This document shows positions 13,837 to 20,696 of a stretch of 20,696 bases of DNA, piece by piece. The notes under the pieces were generated by a model. It was not told the DNA's origin. It saw only the letters and a list, made by a program, of their open reading frames with translations, and ran no database searches. The DNA comes from an uncultured bacterium (lineage in GTDB: Bacteria; Cyanobacteriota; Vampirovibrionia; Gastranaerophilales; Gastranaerophilaceae): the NCBI GenBank assembly GCA_948742005.1, contig CAPYQR010000009.1, positions 1 through 20,696 of the forward strand. The letters are read 5' to 3'. The translations under genes and the position numbers were made by a program. Within the stretch, counting starts at the first letter, position 1. The number at the start of each line of letters is the position of its first letter.

Positions 13837-15080
13837 AAAAATTAGGAAAAATTAAAAAATATCTTCCTTTTTTTGCTGCGTTTGTTGTTTTTGTTTTTGC
13901 TGTTAATAATTTAATCCAAATCCGCGAAATTAACGAAATTAATTATATTTCTCAAAATAATATTATAAACGACAAAAAAATTTCTCCAAAGGAGTTGTTT
14001 TTAGAAAGCTGGATGATAATCAAGAATGATTATTACGAATATCCTCAAAAACAAAATTGGACAAGGTGGAAAAAAAGATATTTTAATAAAATTAAAACCT
14101 CTGATGATGCTTATGTTGCAATTAATACAATGATTGCATCATTAGATGATTCTTATTCAAAATTTATGTCCGACAACGAATTTAAGGAACAAAACAGGGC
14201 AATTAATTCAAAACTATATGGAATAGGAGTCAATATTGCATCAATTTCGGGTAAAATTTGTGTTGTGAATGTATTGGAAAACGCTCCTGCTTATTTTTCG
14301 GGAATCAAAAGCGGGGATATAATTTTAAAGATAAATAATGAAAATATCAGCGGACAATCGATTTATAAAATTGCGCAAATGATTCGCGGTGAATTAAATT
14401 CAACTTTCGAGCTTGAAATTTTGCGCAAAAATCAAAAAATTAAAAAAATTGTCAAAAGAGAAGAAATAAAAATCAAGACAATTGAATCTAAAAAAATTAA
14501 CGATGATATTGCATATATTAGAATTTCAAGTTTTATCGGGCTTGAAACACCAAAGGAGTTTATTGTAACTTTAAACAAATATACTGATTCAAAAGGCTTG
14601 ATTCTTGATTTAAGAGGAAATTCGGGCGGATTGTTTCAAAATGCGGTTATAATATCCAATCTTTTTTTGAAAAAAGGTGTAATTGTGAATGTTTTAGCGC
14701 GCGGAGGAAAACAGAATACATATAGTGCGCAGGATAAGGATTGTATTTATAATAATCCGTTAATAATTCTTATCGATGAAACAACAGCTTCTGCTGCCGA
14801 AATTTTATCAAGTGCTTTAAAAGATAATAAAAGAGCAATTTTAATCGGAGAAAAAACTTATGGAAAAGGTTTGGTTCAAAAGGTTTTTTCACTTCCGAAT
14901 CAAACCGGAATGAATTTAACAATAGCAAGATATTTAACGCCTTTAAATAATGATATTAATAAAATAGGAATTGAACCTGATTATACGGTTAATTTTAATC
15001 GTAATGATTTTATAAATAATATTGATACCCAGCTTAATTTTGCTGTTAATTTAATGGAAAAAACGCTTTTGAAAGGCTGA
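13833..15080 (+). CDS. ctpA: Carboxy-terminal processing protease (S41A, CtpA/Prc-like)
   Basis: 415 residues. S41A proteases cleave periplasmic or membrane-associated proteins near their C termini, acting in envelope maintenance and cell-wall enzyme turnover. A single N-terminal membrane anchor or uncleaved signal (about 9-30) follows a basic start, so the enzyme acts outside the cytoplasm. A PDZ domain (about 128-205) contains LYGIGVNIA and the carboxylate-binding SGIKSGDIILKIN region. The protease core shows LILDLRGNSGGL (256-267), the catalytic Ser320 in TTASAAEILSSAL and Lys345 in TYGKGLVQKVF. Length is typical. Its ATG overlaps the response-regulator stop by four bases. No obvious adaptor or substrate gene is adjacent. 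Confidence 0.93.
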   Translation: MKKLGKIKKYLPFFAAFVVFVFAVNNLIQIREINEINYISQNNIINDKKISPKELFLESWMIIKNDYYEYPQKQNWTRWKKRYFNKIKTSDDAYVAINTMIASLDDSYSKFMSDNEFKEQNRAINSKLYGIGVNIASISGKICVVNVLENAPAYFSGIKSGDIILKINNENISGQSIYKIAQMIRGELNSTFELEILRKNQKIKKIVKREEIKIKTIESKKINDDIAYIRISSFIGLETPKEFIVTLNKYTDSKGLILDLRGNSGGLFQNAVIISNLFLKKGVIVNVLARGGKQNTYSAQDKDCIYNNPLIILIDETTASAAEILSSALKDNKRAILIGEKTYGKGLVQKVFSLPNQTGMNLTIARYLTPLNNDINKIGIEPDYTVNFNRNDFINNIDTQLNFAVNLMEKTLLKG

Positions 15081-15135
15081 ATTTGCAATCGTGCAGAAGA
15101 ATTATCTTAATTGTCAATTCCTGTTTTATCCTCTT

Positions 15136-15178
15136 GGGTAATTTTAAAATTTGAAAAATTGAGATAATAAAATTACCC
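15136..15178. promoter_or_regulatory. Perfect 11-bp inverted repeat ahead of a small gene
   Basis: GGGTAATTTTA (15136-15146) and its exact complement TAAAATTACCC (15168-15178) are separated by 21 bases. There is no T-run after it, so a terminator is unlikely. TTAAAA (15144-15149), 18 bases, TAAAAT (15168-15173) could be the promoter of the gene at 15213, in which case both arms overlap promoter boxes, as in a repressor operator. Alternatively it is an RNA stem-loop in a leader. Confidence 0.5.
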
Positions 15179-15212
15179 CCCTGAAAACTTAATTTTAAAA
15201 GGAGGTTAACTT

Positions 15213-15425
15213 ATGATTGTAAAATATCTGAAAACGTTAATCTATAAAACAAAAAAATATGACAAAAAAGCAAAAAATCCTTTTTTGGAATTTTGCAAAT
15301 CCGAAAATAAATTTAAAAGTTCTGAATTCAAAAACGATTTTATAAATGAAGCACAAAACAGCGAATATAACCCTTTTAAATCTATTTACGAACAAACTTA
15401 TATCTGGGTTGAAAATCAAAAATAA
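15213..15425 (+). CDS. Small lysine-rich protein of unknown function
   Basis: 70 residues, basic in its first half (KTKKYDKKAKN) with scattered aromatics, one cysteine and no signal peptide or membrane span. I do not recognise it. It is accepted as a gene because an excellent ribosome-binding site AGGAGG (15201-15206) sits 6 bases before the ATG and a distinctive inverted repeat lies upstream. It lies between the protease and tatD, 38 bases before the tatD start. Confidence 0.6.
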   Translation: MIVKYLKTLIYKTKKYDKKAKNPFLEFCKSENKFKSSEFKNDFINEAQNSEYNPFKSIYEQTYIWVENQK

Positions 15426-15451
15426 AACTATGAAAAAAAATGATTTTGCAA

Positions 15452-15457
15452 TAAAAT
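15452..15457 (+). promoter_or_regulatory. -10 element placed for a leaderless tatD mRNA
   Basis: TAAAAT ends 7 bases before the tatD ATG, so transcription would begin at the start codon. No Shine-Dalgarno is present and the -35 region is poor. Read-through from the gene at 15213 is an alternative. Confidence 0.4.
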
Positions 15458-15463
15458 AAAACC

Positions 15464-16219
15464 ATGATTATAGATACACACGCACACATTGATATGCTTG
15501 AAGACCCCGAACTTTCTTTAAAAGAAGCGCAAGAAGCGGGAGTTGAGGAAATTATTATCCCCGGAGCAGACAGCCGTGATTTTGATAAAATAATTAAATT
15601 CACTCAAAATTATGATAAAATTTATGCTCTTGTTGGGGTTCATCCTGAATATGCCGATGAATTTAATGATGAAATTGCAAAAAAAGTTCTTGAATTTGCT
15701 GAAAATAATCCAAAAGTTGTTGGAATTGGCGAGATAGGGCTTGATTATCACTATACCAAAGAAAATAAAGATAAACAGAAAAAAATGTTTATAACTCAAT
15801 TAGAAATCGCTAAAATATTGAATCTGCCCGTTGTGGTTCATGACCGTGATGCACATTTTGATACTTTAGAGATTTTAAAACAAGAAAAAATTCAAAAAGC
15901 GCTCCTGCATTGTTTTTCAGGAAGTGTTGAATTTGCCAAAGAATGTATTAATTTAGGCTATAAAATAGCAATCGGCGGTGTTGTTACTTTTAAAAACGCA
16001 ATAACAATCAAAGAAGTTGTGCGCGAAATTGAGCTTGAAAATATAATGCTTGAAACAGACTGCCCTTATTTAACCCCTCATCCTTTCCGCGGAATGGAAA
16101 ATTCTCCTAAATATATAGGTTTTGTTGCAAAAGAAATTGCAAAAATTAAAAATATAACTTATGATAGTGTTTGTAGCGAAACATCAAAAAACGCAAGAGA
16201 GTTTTTTAATTTAAAATAG
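15464..16219 (+). CDS. tatD: TatD family metal-dependent hydrolase/DNase
   Basis: 251 residues, a TIM-barrel amidohydrolase of the TatD family, whose members have 3'-5' exonuclease activity on DNA or RNA and have been linked to repair and quality control. Metal-binding residues are in place: HAH at 6-8, Glu in GEIGLDYHY near residue 90, His in VVHDRDAH, His in LHCFSGS, and the late Asp in ETDCPYLTPHPFRG. Length is standard. It is the first gene of a four-gene plus-strand run with short gaps (10, 3 and 1 bases). It lacks a Shine-Dalgarno sequence. Confidence 0.93.
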   Translation: MIIDTHAHIDMLEDPELSLKEAQEAGVEEIIIPGADSRDFDKIIKFTQNYDKIYALVGVHPEYADEFNDEIAKKVLEFAENNPKVVGIGEIGLDYHYTKENKDKQKKMFITQLEIAKILNLPVVVHDRDAHFDTLEILKQEKIQKALLHCFSGSVEFAKECINLGYKIAIGGVVTFKNAITIKEVVREIELENIMLETDCPYLTPHPFRGMENSPKYIGFVAKEIAKIKNITYDSVCSETSKNAREFFNLK

Positions 16220-16229
16220 GGGAAATAAA

Positions 16230-16577
16230 ATGTCACAACAACAACCACAACAAATTCAAGGAACAATTCAAACAAGAACCGCATTATTAATTTTTTGCAG
16301 AGATGTTGCAAATCCGATTGTTCTATACTTTGAAAATCCAATGAAAGTATATGAACATTTAAGAGGATTAATGAATTCAAAACAAATTCAAATGGTTGAA
16401 TTTGAGCCGTTAGGTCCAATTAAAAAAGCGGCAATTTTATCAAACAATATCATGTCTGTTGCTCTTCAAGAAGAAAGATATTTAGCTCAAGCTCCGCAGC
16501 CTCAGCCGCAACATCCTAATGTAGAGGAAGATGTTAAAAGCGATTCTGAAAATAAACCTGAGGGCGAAGAAAAATAA
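16230..16577 (+). CDS. Unknown 115-residue protein in the tatD-tlyA operon
   Basis: No family recognised. The N terminus is Gln/Pro-rich (SQQQPQQIQ). A compact core, about residues 14-85, reads as alternating strands and a helix (TALLIFCRD, IVLYFEN, KVYEHLRGLM, QIQMVEFEP, KKAAILSNNIMSVALQEE). The C-terminal 30 residues are disordered, Pro/Gln then strongly acidic. No signal peptide or membrane span, so probably cytosolic. GGGGAAATAAA before the ATG is a fair ribosome-binding site. The even hydrophobic pattern and tight operon position indicate a real, probably conserved protein. Its neighbours (nuclease, rRNA methyltransferase) hint at a nucleic-acid role, which is inference only. Confidence 0.75.
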   Translation: MSQQQPQQIQGTIQTRTALLIFCRDVANPIVLYFENPMKVYEHLRGLMNSKQIQMVEFEPLGPIKKAAILSNNIMSVALQEERYLAQAPQPQPQHPNVEEDVKSDSENKPEGEEK

Positions 16578-16580
16578 TCA

Positions 16581-17375
16581 ATGGGTAAATCCTTTAAAAA
16601 AAGGCTTGATTTAATCTTATTTGAACATGGTTTTTTTGAAACTAAAAGTTCGTCAAGCGCAAATATTATTGCGCAAAACGTTAAAATTAACGGCGAAATA
16701 ATTACAAAAGCAGGAACATTATTTGATGAAAACCTGCTTTTTAACAGTGAAAATCCTGCAAAAATCGAAATTGATTCAATTCCTTTTGTTTCGCGCGGAG
16801 GGTTAAAACTTGACGGTGCGATTAAAGAATTTAATATTGATTTAAAAGATAAAATCTGTATTGATATGGGTGCTTCTACAGGCGGATTTTGCGACTGTAT
16901 GCTCCAACATGGTGCAAAATTTGTCTATGCGCTTGATTGCGGATATAATCAGCTTGCCTGGAAATTAAGACAAGATAAAAGGATTAAATCAATAGAAAAA
17001 ATAAATGTTAAAAATTGTTCTTTTTTTGATGTTTATGGCGCTGAAACCTTGGCTGAAGCAGATTTGCCCGAATTTATGTCGATGGATTTGTCTTTTATTT
17101 CAATTAAAAAAGTTTTGAACAATTGCAAAAAATTAATTTCAAAAAACGCCCGATGTATTCTTTTAATTAAACCTCAATTCGAAGCAAATCGTGAAGATAT
17201 CGACAAAGGCGGGGTTGTGAAAGATGAAAAAATCAGGGAAAAAATAATCGAGGATATTAAGCTTTTTTGTCAAAATTGCGGCTTTAGTGTTTTGGGTTTG
17301 ATGAAAAGTCCGATTCAAGGCGCAAAAAGTAAAAATATTGAATATTTGATTTATTTACAAAAAGAAGGAAATTAA
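16581..17375 (+). CDS. tlyA: TlyA family rRNA 2'-O-methyltransferase
   Basis: 264 residues, standard length. TlyA enzymes methylate the 2'-OH of specific cytidines in rRNA (16S and/or 23S). An N-terminal S4 RNA-binding domain occupies about 7-65, followed by the hallmark FVSRGGLKLDGA (69-80). The SAM-binding motif is IDMGASTGGFCDC (94-106) with the second motif YALDCGYNQLAW. The catalytic K-D-K-E set is visible in RGGLKL, SMDLSF and LIKPQFE. Some relatives were annotated as haemolysins, and no haemolysin role is implied. It starts 3 bases after the preceding stop with a weak ribosome-binding site and is followed by the SEC-C gene after 1 base. Confidence 0.93.
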   Translation: MGKSFKKRLDLILFEHGFFETKSSSSANIIAQNVKINGEIITKAGTLFDENLLFNSENPAKIEIDSIPFVSRGGLKLDGAIKEFNIDLKDKICIDMGASTGGFCDCMLQHGAKFVYALDCGYNQLAWKLRQDKRIKSIEKINVKNCSFFDVYGAETLAEADLPEFMSMDLSFISIKKVLNNCKKLISKNARCILLIKPQFEANREDIDKGGVVKDEKIREKIIEDIKLFCQNCGFSVLGLMKSPIQGAKSKNIEYLIYLQKEGN

Positions 17376-17376
17376 A

Positions 17377-18660
17377 ATGCCTACTGTTATTGATAGTTTG
17401 AATATAATAAGCAAAACCATGGATTCTTTGATGGAGTTTCTTGCAAAAGACGAGATTCTCTCAAAAGATTTTGAACAATATTTAGAACAAAATAAAATCG
17501 AAGTTAATTCGCAAAACGAATTTAACAATGTTGTTATTCAATATCTTCTTGATATGAAAATGCAAGACGGATTAAAGGTTCTTGAATATTACAGAAGAAA
17601 TAACAACGCGCAGGATGAAATCATCAAAGCGCTTGAAAATTCTTTTTGTGGAGTTTTTAAAGTTAATAAAATCTTATCAAATGCATTTGAAGTAAAGTGT
17701 TTAACTTCAAATGTCGATTTAACATTAATTCCGATGGTTAAAATGAGCCATCTTAAAACAATCGGAAAATACGACAATATTGAAGCAAGAATCCTTGAGC
17801 TTGATAATGTTTTATATATTTTAGAAATTTATGATGTAATTTCAGAATTTGATGAATATAATGCAACGGCGGAAGCCATTAAAAACCTGATTCAAAATCC
17901 TAAAAGCGCATATTTTAAAAATGAAGAAAAAAGAACAGAGCTTGAAAAAAGCGTTGATGAATTTTATCAAAAGTTTGTTGAATGTTTTAAAGGTGAATTT
18001 GTTTCAACAACAAACAAAAAAATAGATAATTTAATAGAATATTTTAATAAATTTCGTCTTGGAGATGTTGAAAATGAATCTTTTGAGGATTTAATCGAAG
18101 AAGTTGACGAATTTAAATATATTAATGTTAAAGAATTAAATTACAATGATAAAGATTTTTTGGAAAATGCAATCGGCGGTTTTTCTTCTCATAAAGAAAT
18201 TTATGATGTTGCGCTTTGGATTGATAAGAAAAGAGGGCTTTATATTATTCCTTTTTTAAAGACTTTTTTTGCCTCTTTTGATAAATCTAGCGCTGAAATT
18301 GAAAACAAAGACGAATGTATAAGAGAGTTTTTAACAAGTGATAAAGTTCCGCCAAGCGTTATAAAATATGCAAAAGAAAATAATGAGAATTTTTTTGATG
18401 TTATTAATAAAGTTCTTAAAACAAATTTTTCAACATTAGAAGAAATTTTATTCAACACAAAAGCAAGTTTTGTTGAAAGCGGAGTATTTTCTCCTGTTAC
18501 GGTTTTGTTTAATTCGGAATTATTTTCAAAAATGATGAGTTTCAACAACGTTGATTTAACAAAATCTTCACAAAATGACACTAAAGTCGGCAGAAACGAC
18601 CCTTGCCCCTGCGGTTCGGGGTTGAAATATAAAAATTGTTGTTTAAAAAAAGCAAATTAA
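17377..18660 (+). CDS. Unknown protein with C-terminal SEC-C zinc motif
   Basis: 427 residues. The last 22 contain a complete SEC-C motif (RNDPCPCGSGLKYKNCC: C-x-C-x8-C-C), which binds zinc and, in SecA, mediates contact with SecB and ribosomes; in other proteins it is a general interaction tag. The remaining 400 residues match nothing I recognise: acidic, mostly helical, with a beta-rich patch around 88-150 (VFKVNKIL, VDLTLIPMVK, NVLYILEIYDV). No signal peptide, membrane span or second zinc site. AAGGAAA precedes the ATG, and the gene begins 1 base after the tlyA stop, so it is translated with tlyA. It is probably cytosolic; function unknown. Confidence 0.85.
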   Translation: MPTVIDSLNIISKTMDSLMEFLAKDEILSKDFEQYLEQNKIEVNSQNEFNNVVIQYLLDMKMQDGLKVLEYYRRNNNAQDEIIKALENSFCGVFKVNKILSNAFEVKCLTSNVDLTLIPMVKMSHLKTIGKYDNIEARILELDNVLYILEIYDVISEFDEYNATAEAIKNLIQNPKSAYFKNEEKRTELEKSVDEFYQKFVECFKGEFVSTTNKKIDNLIEYFNKFRLGDVENESFEDLIEEVDEFKYINVKELNYNDKDFLENAIGGFSSHKEIYDVALWIDKKRGLYIIPFLKTFFASFDKSSAEIENKDECIREFLTSDKVPPSVIKYAKENNENFFDVINKVLKTNFSTLEEILFNTKASFVESGVFSPVTVLFNSELFSKMMSFNNVDLTKSSQNDTKVGRNDPCPCGSGLKYKNCCLKKAN

Positions 18661-18671
18661 ACAAAAATAAC

Positions 18672-18700
18672 TTTCAAAAATCAAAAGTTTGTGTTATAGA
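18672..18700 (+). promoter_or_regulatory. Probable promoter of the thioredoxin-like gene
   Basis: TTTCAA (18672-18677), 17 bases, then an extended -10 TG-T-TATAGA with its hexamer at 18695-18700. The predicted start near 18707 leaves a 27-base leader carrying AAGGAG, 9-10 bases before the ATG at 18734. Confidence 0.45.
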
Positions 18701-18733
18701 TTAAATAAAACAAGAAAAAAGGAGTTTTTAAAA

Positions 18734-19288
18734 ATGGGATTTGAAGAAAACACACAGGAAGAAAAGACACAGGAAGAAAACAAAGAGAACAATAAAGTAA
18801 AAGACGACACAAGATTTACTACAATTGTTGTTCTTTTAATTTTATCATTATTGTTTTCAATAACCTCTCTTTCTTTAACAATTTACAACATTAAAACAGG
18901 CGGTGCAGTTGCTCAGCACAAGGAAATTAAAATTTCTGAAAAATATGACAACAAAGGCTGGACACTTGATAAAGCCGTTGAAACCAAAAAACCGATTTTA
19001 GTATTTTTCTATGCTGATTGGTGCGGCTTCTGCCAAAGATTTGCCCCAACTTTCCACAAAATTACTAAAGATGCAAAAATTAAAGAAAATTTTGCAATCG
19101 CTTATGTAAACTGTGATGCGCCTGAAAACGCTGAATTTACAAAAGATTACGGAATTACCGCGTTCCCGACCGTTTTTGTTGTTGATAAAGATGGTAAAAG
19201 AACTCAATTAGACAACAACACATTCTTTAACCCCGATTCTAAAACTGTTGTCAGAGATAACGCTTTAGAATTAATCGGCGCAAAATAA
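18734..19288 (+). CDS. Membrane-anchored thioredoxin-fold protein
   Basis: 184 residues from the ATG at 18734, which has AAGGAG upstream; an in-frame ATG at 18689 would start before the predicted transcription start. An acidic cytoplasmic N terminus (1-27, with a short TQEE repeat) is followed by one membrane span (about 29-51) and a thioredoxin-like domain outside the membrane. The active site is W96-C97-G-F-C100, and the cis-proline is Pro145 in AFPTVF. It should catalyse thiol-disulfide exchange in the periplasm. The domain resembles the thioredoxin_7/DsbD-gamma type. No partner oxidoreductase is adjacent, so reductant or oxidant role is open. The strong terminator directly after it marks it as a single-gene unit. 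Confidence 0.88.
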   Translation: MGFEENTQEEKTQEENKENNKVKDDTRFTTIVVLLILSLLFSITSLSLTIYNIKTGGAVAQHKEIKISEKYDNKGWTLDKAVETKKPILVFFYADWCGFCQRFAPTFHKITKDAKIKENFAIAYVNCDAPENAEFTKDYGITAFPTVFVVDKDGKRTQLDNNTFFNPDSKTVVRDNALELIGAK

Positions 19289-19308
19289 GTCAAATTTTGA
19301 TACAAAAT

Positions 19309-19341
19309 AAATCACTGCTTGTAATTTTCAGGCAGTGATTT
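19309..19341. terminator. Bidirectional terminator between convergent genes
   Basis: A stem of about 14 bp (AAATCACTGCTTG with CAGGCAGTGATTT, one G-U pair) has a 7-base loop and T-rich runs on both sides. On the plus strand it ends the thioredoxin gene. On the minus strand it ends the activase gene, whose last codons and stop (19328-19330) lie inside the hairpin. Confidence 0.85.
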
Positions 19342-20005
19342 TATTTTCTTCAAGTTCTAATTCCCTTAATCCCTCAACAAGAACAAATCTTCCCAAAGGA
19401 ACAACTTCACAATATTTTGATAAGCTTTCAATAAAACATTTATTTTCGCAAAAGCCTCCGCTTACGCATATTTTAGAAGCTTTTTTTGTAAAGTTATAAG
19501 CATTAAACGCAATTCCGTGGATGAATTTTGAAATAGCAATTTTAGCATCAATTCCTTGTGCAACATCATCCATAATCCTCTCTAAACCAAAAATCCCACA
19601 GGTTATTGCATATTTTTCTTCACAAAACTCTAAATCTTCACATTTTACATTATAAAATTTTAAAAGCATCTCAATTGTTGCCCCTGTTGCACTTGCACAG
19701 GAACAATTCCAATCCATGTCTTTAAATTTTTTGTTTTCAAAACGCGCAAACTTAATATCCCTTGAACCTAAATCAAGAACAACAAAATCATCTTCCAGAA
19801 ATTTTTTCGCTCCCCAACAAAGCGCTACAACTTCATTTTCATAAATTCCTTTTTCTTTTTTGAGGCTGTGACCTGTTGATTTTGTGTAATTTAAATTCAA
19901 TTTTTTAAACTCTTGCGAGGGTTTGATTAAATATTCTTTTTTGTCATTATTAATTTTTAAAATTTTCGTCCAGGTTGTTCCTGCATCAATATAATATTTT
20001 TCCAT
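19328..20005 (-). CDS. BadF/BadG/BcrA/BcrD (HgdC-type) ATPase activase
   Basis: 225 residues. HgdC-type activases are homodimeric [4Fe-4S] ATPases of the ASKHA fold that push one electron onto a 2-hydroxyacyl-CoA dehydratase or related double-cubane enzyme. Seen: the phosphate-1 motif DAGTTWTKI (7-15), LDLGSRDIK in place of the usual DIGGQDSK, CSCASATGATIE in place of CAAGTGRFLE, CGIFGLERIMDDVAQG in place of CTVFAESEVISLLAQG, and VSGGFCENK near the end. The two cysteines that bridge the cluster across the dimer in HgdC have counterparts in NCSCAS and ITCGIF. It is shorter than HgdC (about 260). The ATG at 20005 has AAGG overlapping the end of the upstream gene. Target unknown. Confidence 0.8.
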   Translation of the reverse strand: MEKYYIDAGTTWTKILKINNDKKEYLIKPSQEFKKLNLNYTKSTGHSLKKEKGIYENEVVALCWGAKKFLEDDFVVLDLGSRDIKFARFENKKFKDMDWNCSCASATGATIEMLLKFYNVKCEDLEFCEEKYAITCGIFGLERIMDDVAQGIDAKIAISKFIHGIAFNAYNFTKKASKICVSGGFCENKCFIESLSKYCEVVPLGRFVLVEGLRELELEENKITA

Positions 20006-20010
20006 TTAAT

Positions 20011-20696
20011 TTACCTTAGTTTTAAAAACGCCTCAATTTTAGCTTTTGCGCTGTTGGTGGGCGTTGAATCAATGTCTATATAAAGCCCCTGGTATTTGTC
20101 TGCTAAGTATTTTGCCAAATAATTTTTTGAACAAAATGATTGAGTGAAAAAAACAGTAGGCAAATCTTTTTTAACATAACTTTCCAGCTCGAAATCCCCG
20201 GGAAACCCTGCCTCTACCGCACGAACCCAGCCGAAAACCTCGGTTTTATCAGGAAACAAGTTCAAAATTGAAAGATCATTTGGCGGAACACCCCAAAAGC
20301 CAAATTGCGGCTTAGCTTCTTCAAGGTGCGAATAATCTTTTTGTTCAATTATATTTTTCGTAATTAATTCAATTTTTTCTTTTAAAGGAAGCGCACTTTT
20401 TGAAATCGGCAGGTTTTTATCAAAATTTTCAAGGGGGCATTTATCTTCAAAAACCGACTGAATCAATTCAAACCCCTCTTTTTTTAAAATTTCACTGACA
20501 AAAAATGCACTGTCACATTTATCTTTTCCGATTGGTGCTAAAATCAGGCGTAATCGGTCTTTTAAATGATAAGCATTATTTAAAATATTTTTAATGATGA
20601 TGCAATACGCCTCGGGCGCAAGATTTTGTTTCGGATAATTATAATCAATATCCAAATCAACAAAAGAACATTCGCAATATTCTTTTTTGACCTTTT
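20011..20696 (-). CDS. Probable HgdB-type (2-hydroxyacyl-CoA dehydratase-like) protein, 5' end outside the window
   Basis: At least 228 residues. The frame stays open from the stop at 20011 to the window edge: codons before the first possible TTG (20655) read KVKKEYCECSFVD with no stop, so the true start lies outside. The end (PTVFFTQSF, YLADKYQGLYIDIDSTPT, then KIEAFLK) and an internal GVPPNDLSILNLF segment recall the C-terminal half of the D-component family, where a GxPP segment and a final D...R/K-IEAFLE helix are common. Several cysteines (in CEC, KDKCDS, EDKCP, SFCSK) could serve an Fe-S site. Position 5 bases upstream of an HgdC-type activase is the main support. Similarity is weak, so the family call is tentative. 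Confidence 0.5.
   Translation of the reverse strand, partial: KVKKEYCECSFVDLDIDYNYPKQNLAPEAYCIIIKNILNNAYHLKDRLRLILAPIGKDKCDSAFFVSEILKKEGFELIQSVFEDKCPLENFDKNLPISKSALPLKEKIELITKNIIEQKDYSHLEEAKPQFGFWGVPPNDLSILNLFPDKTEVFGWVRAVEAGFPGDFELESYVKKDLPTVFFTQSFCSKNYLAKYLADKYQGLYIDIDSTPTNSAKAKIEAFLKLR

Noticed and set aside
16159..16419. Minus-strand frame opposite the tatD end and the 115-residue gene
   Set aside because: Reverse-strand shadow of two well-supported plus-strand genes; its valine run is the complement of the Gln-rich start of the 115-residue gene.
18689..18733. Earlier start for the thioredoxin-like gene
   Set aside because: It lies within the predicted -10 region, lacks a ribosome-binding site and gives a basic tail unlike the acidic N terminus that follows; the ATG at 18734 has AAGGAG.

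Overview
The window is very AT-rich, densely packed bacterial DNA. It looks like an anaerobic, flagellated, diderm bacterium, most likely a non-photosynthetic relative of Cyanobacteria (Vampirovibrionia/'Melainabacteria', Gastranaerophilales-like). The clues are a short SSB that closely resembles cyanobacterial SSBs at its N terminus and lacks the acidic tip, gmhA (ADP-heptose/LPS precursor), a free-standing glycyl-radical domain beside a Crp/Fnr regulator (anaerobic life), a flagellar MS-ring/export operon, and an OmpR-type regulator with a cyanobacterial-looking receiver. The lineage is inferred from protein resemblance only. No rRNA, tRNA, CRISPR array, IS element or phage gene was seen, and every gap between genes is under 200 bases.

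Layout. 160-3431 (minus): an operon ssb - four-carbon acid-sugar kinase - pdxA-like dehydrogenase - comF, with a good promoter that contains a palindrome. 3504-4622: grcA-like glycyl-radical protein (minus), diverging from a Crp/Fnr regulator (plus), with a palindrome between them placed as expected for class II activation of grcA. 4717-5232: ferritin. 5279-5921: two small divergent genes, one exported and one winged-helix-like, separated by only 37 bases. 5936-7874 (plus): rlmD-type rRNA methyltransferase overlapping gmhA. 7879-12969 (minus): flagellar operon fliF-fliG-fliH-fliI, meeting gmhA tail to tail with a 4-base gap. 13123-15080 (plus): response regulator overlapping a carboxy-terminal processing protease. 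15213-15425: a small lysine-rich protein behind an inverted repeat. 15464-18660 (plus): tatD, an unknown 115-residue protein, tlyA and an unknown protein ending in a SEC-C zinc motif. 18734-19288 (plus): membrane-anchored thioredoxin. 19328-20696 (minus): a BadF/HgdC-type ATPase activase downstream of the 3' part of a probable HgdB-type partner that runs off the window.

How the parts fit. Much is housekeeping (rRNA methylation, DNA binding, LPS sugar, iron storage, motility). The accessory metabolism points to oxygen-sensitive chemistry: glycyl-radical repair under an Fnr-like regulator, an ATP-driven [4Fe-4S] activase pair, and a kinase/PdxA pair of the type that degrades four-carbon acid sugars. 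A recurring promoter feature is a -10-like hexamer ending exactly 7 bases before the A of an ATG that has no convincing Shine-Dalgarno sequence. It suggests leaderless mRNAs for several transcription-unit-leading genes. No single clearly new system is proven. The best candidates are the acid-sugar kinase/PdxA pair with a changed active site, the activase pair, the mutually overlapping divergent promoters and the apparent leaderless genes.
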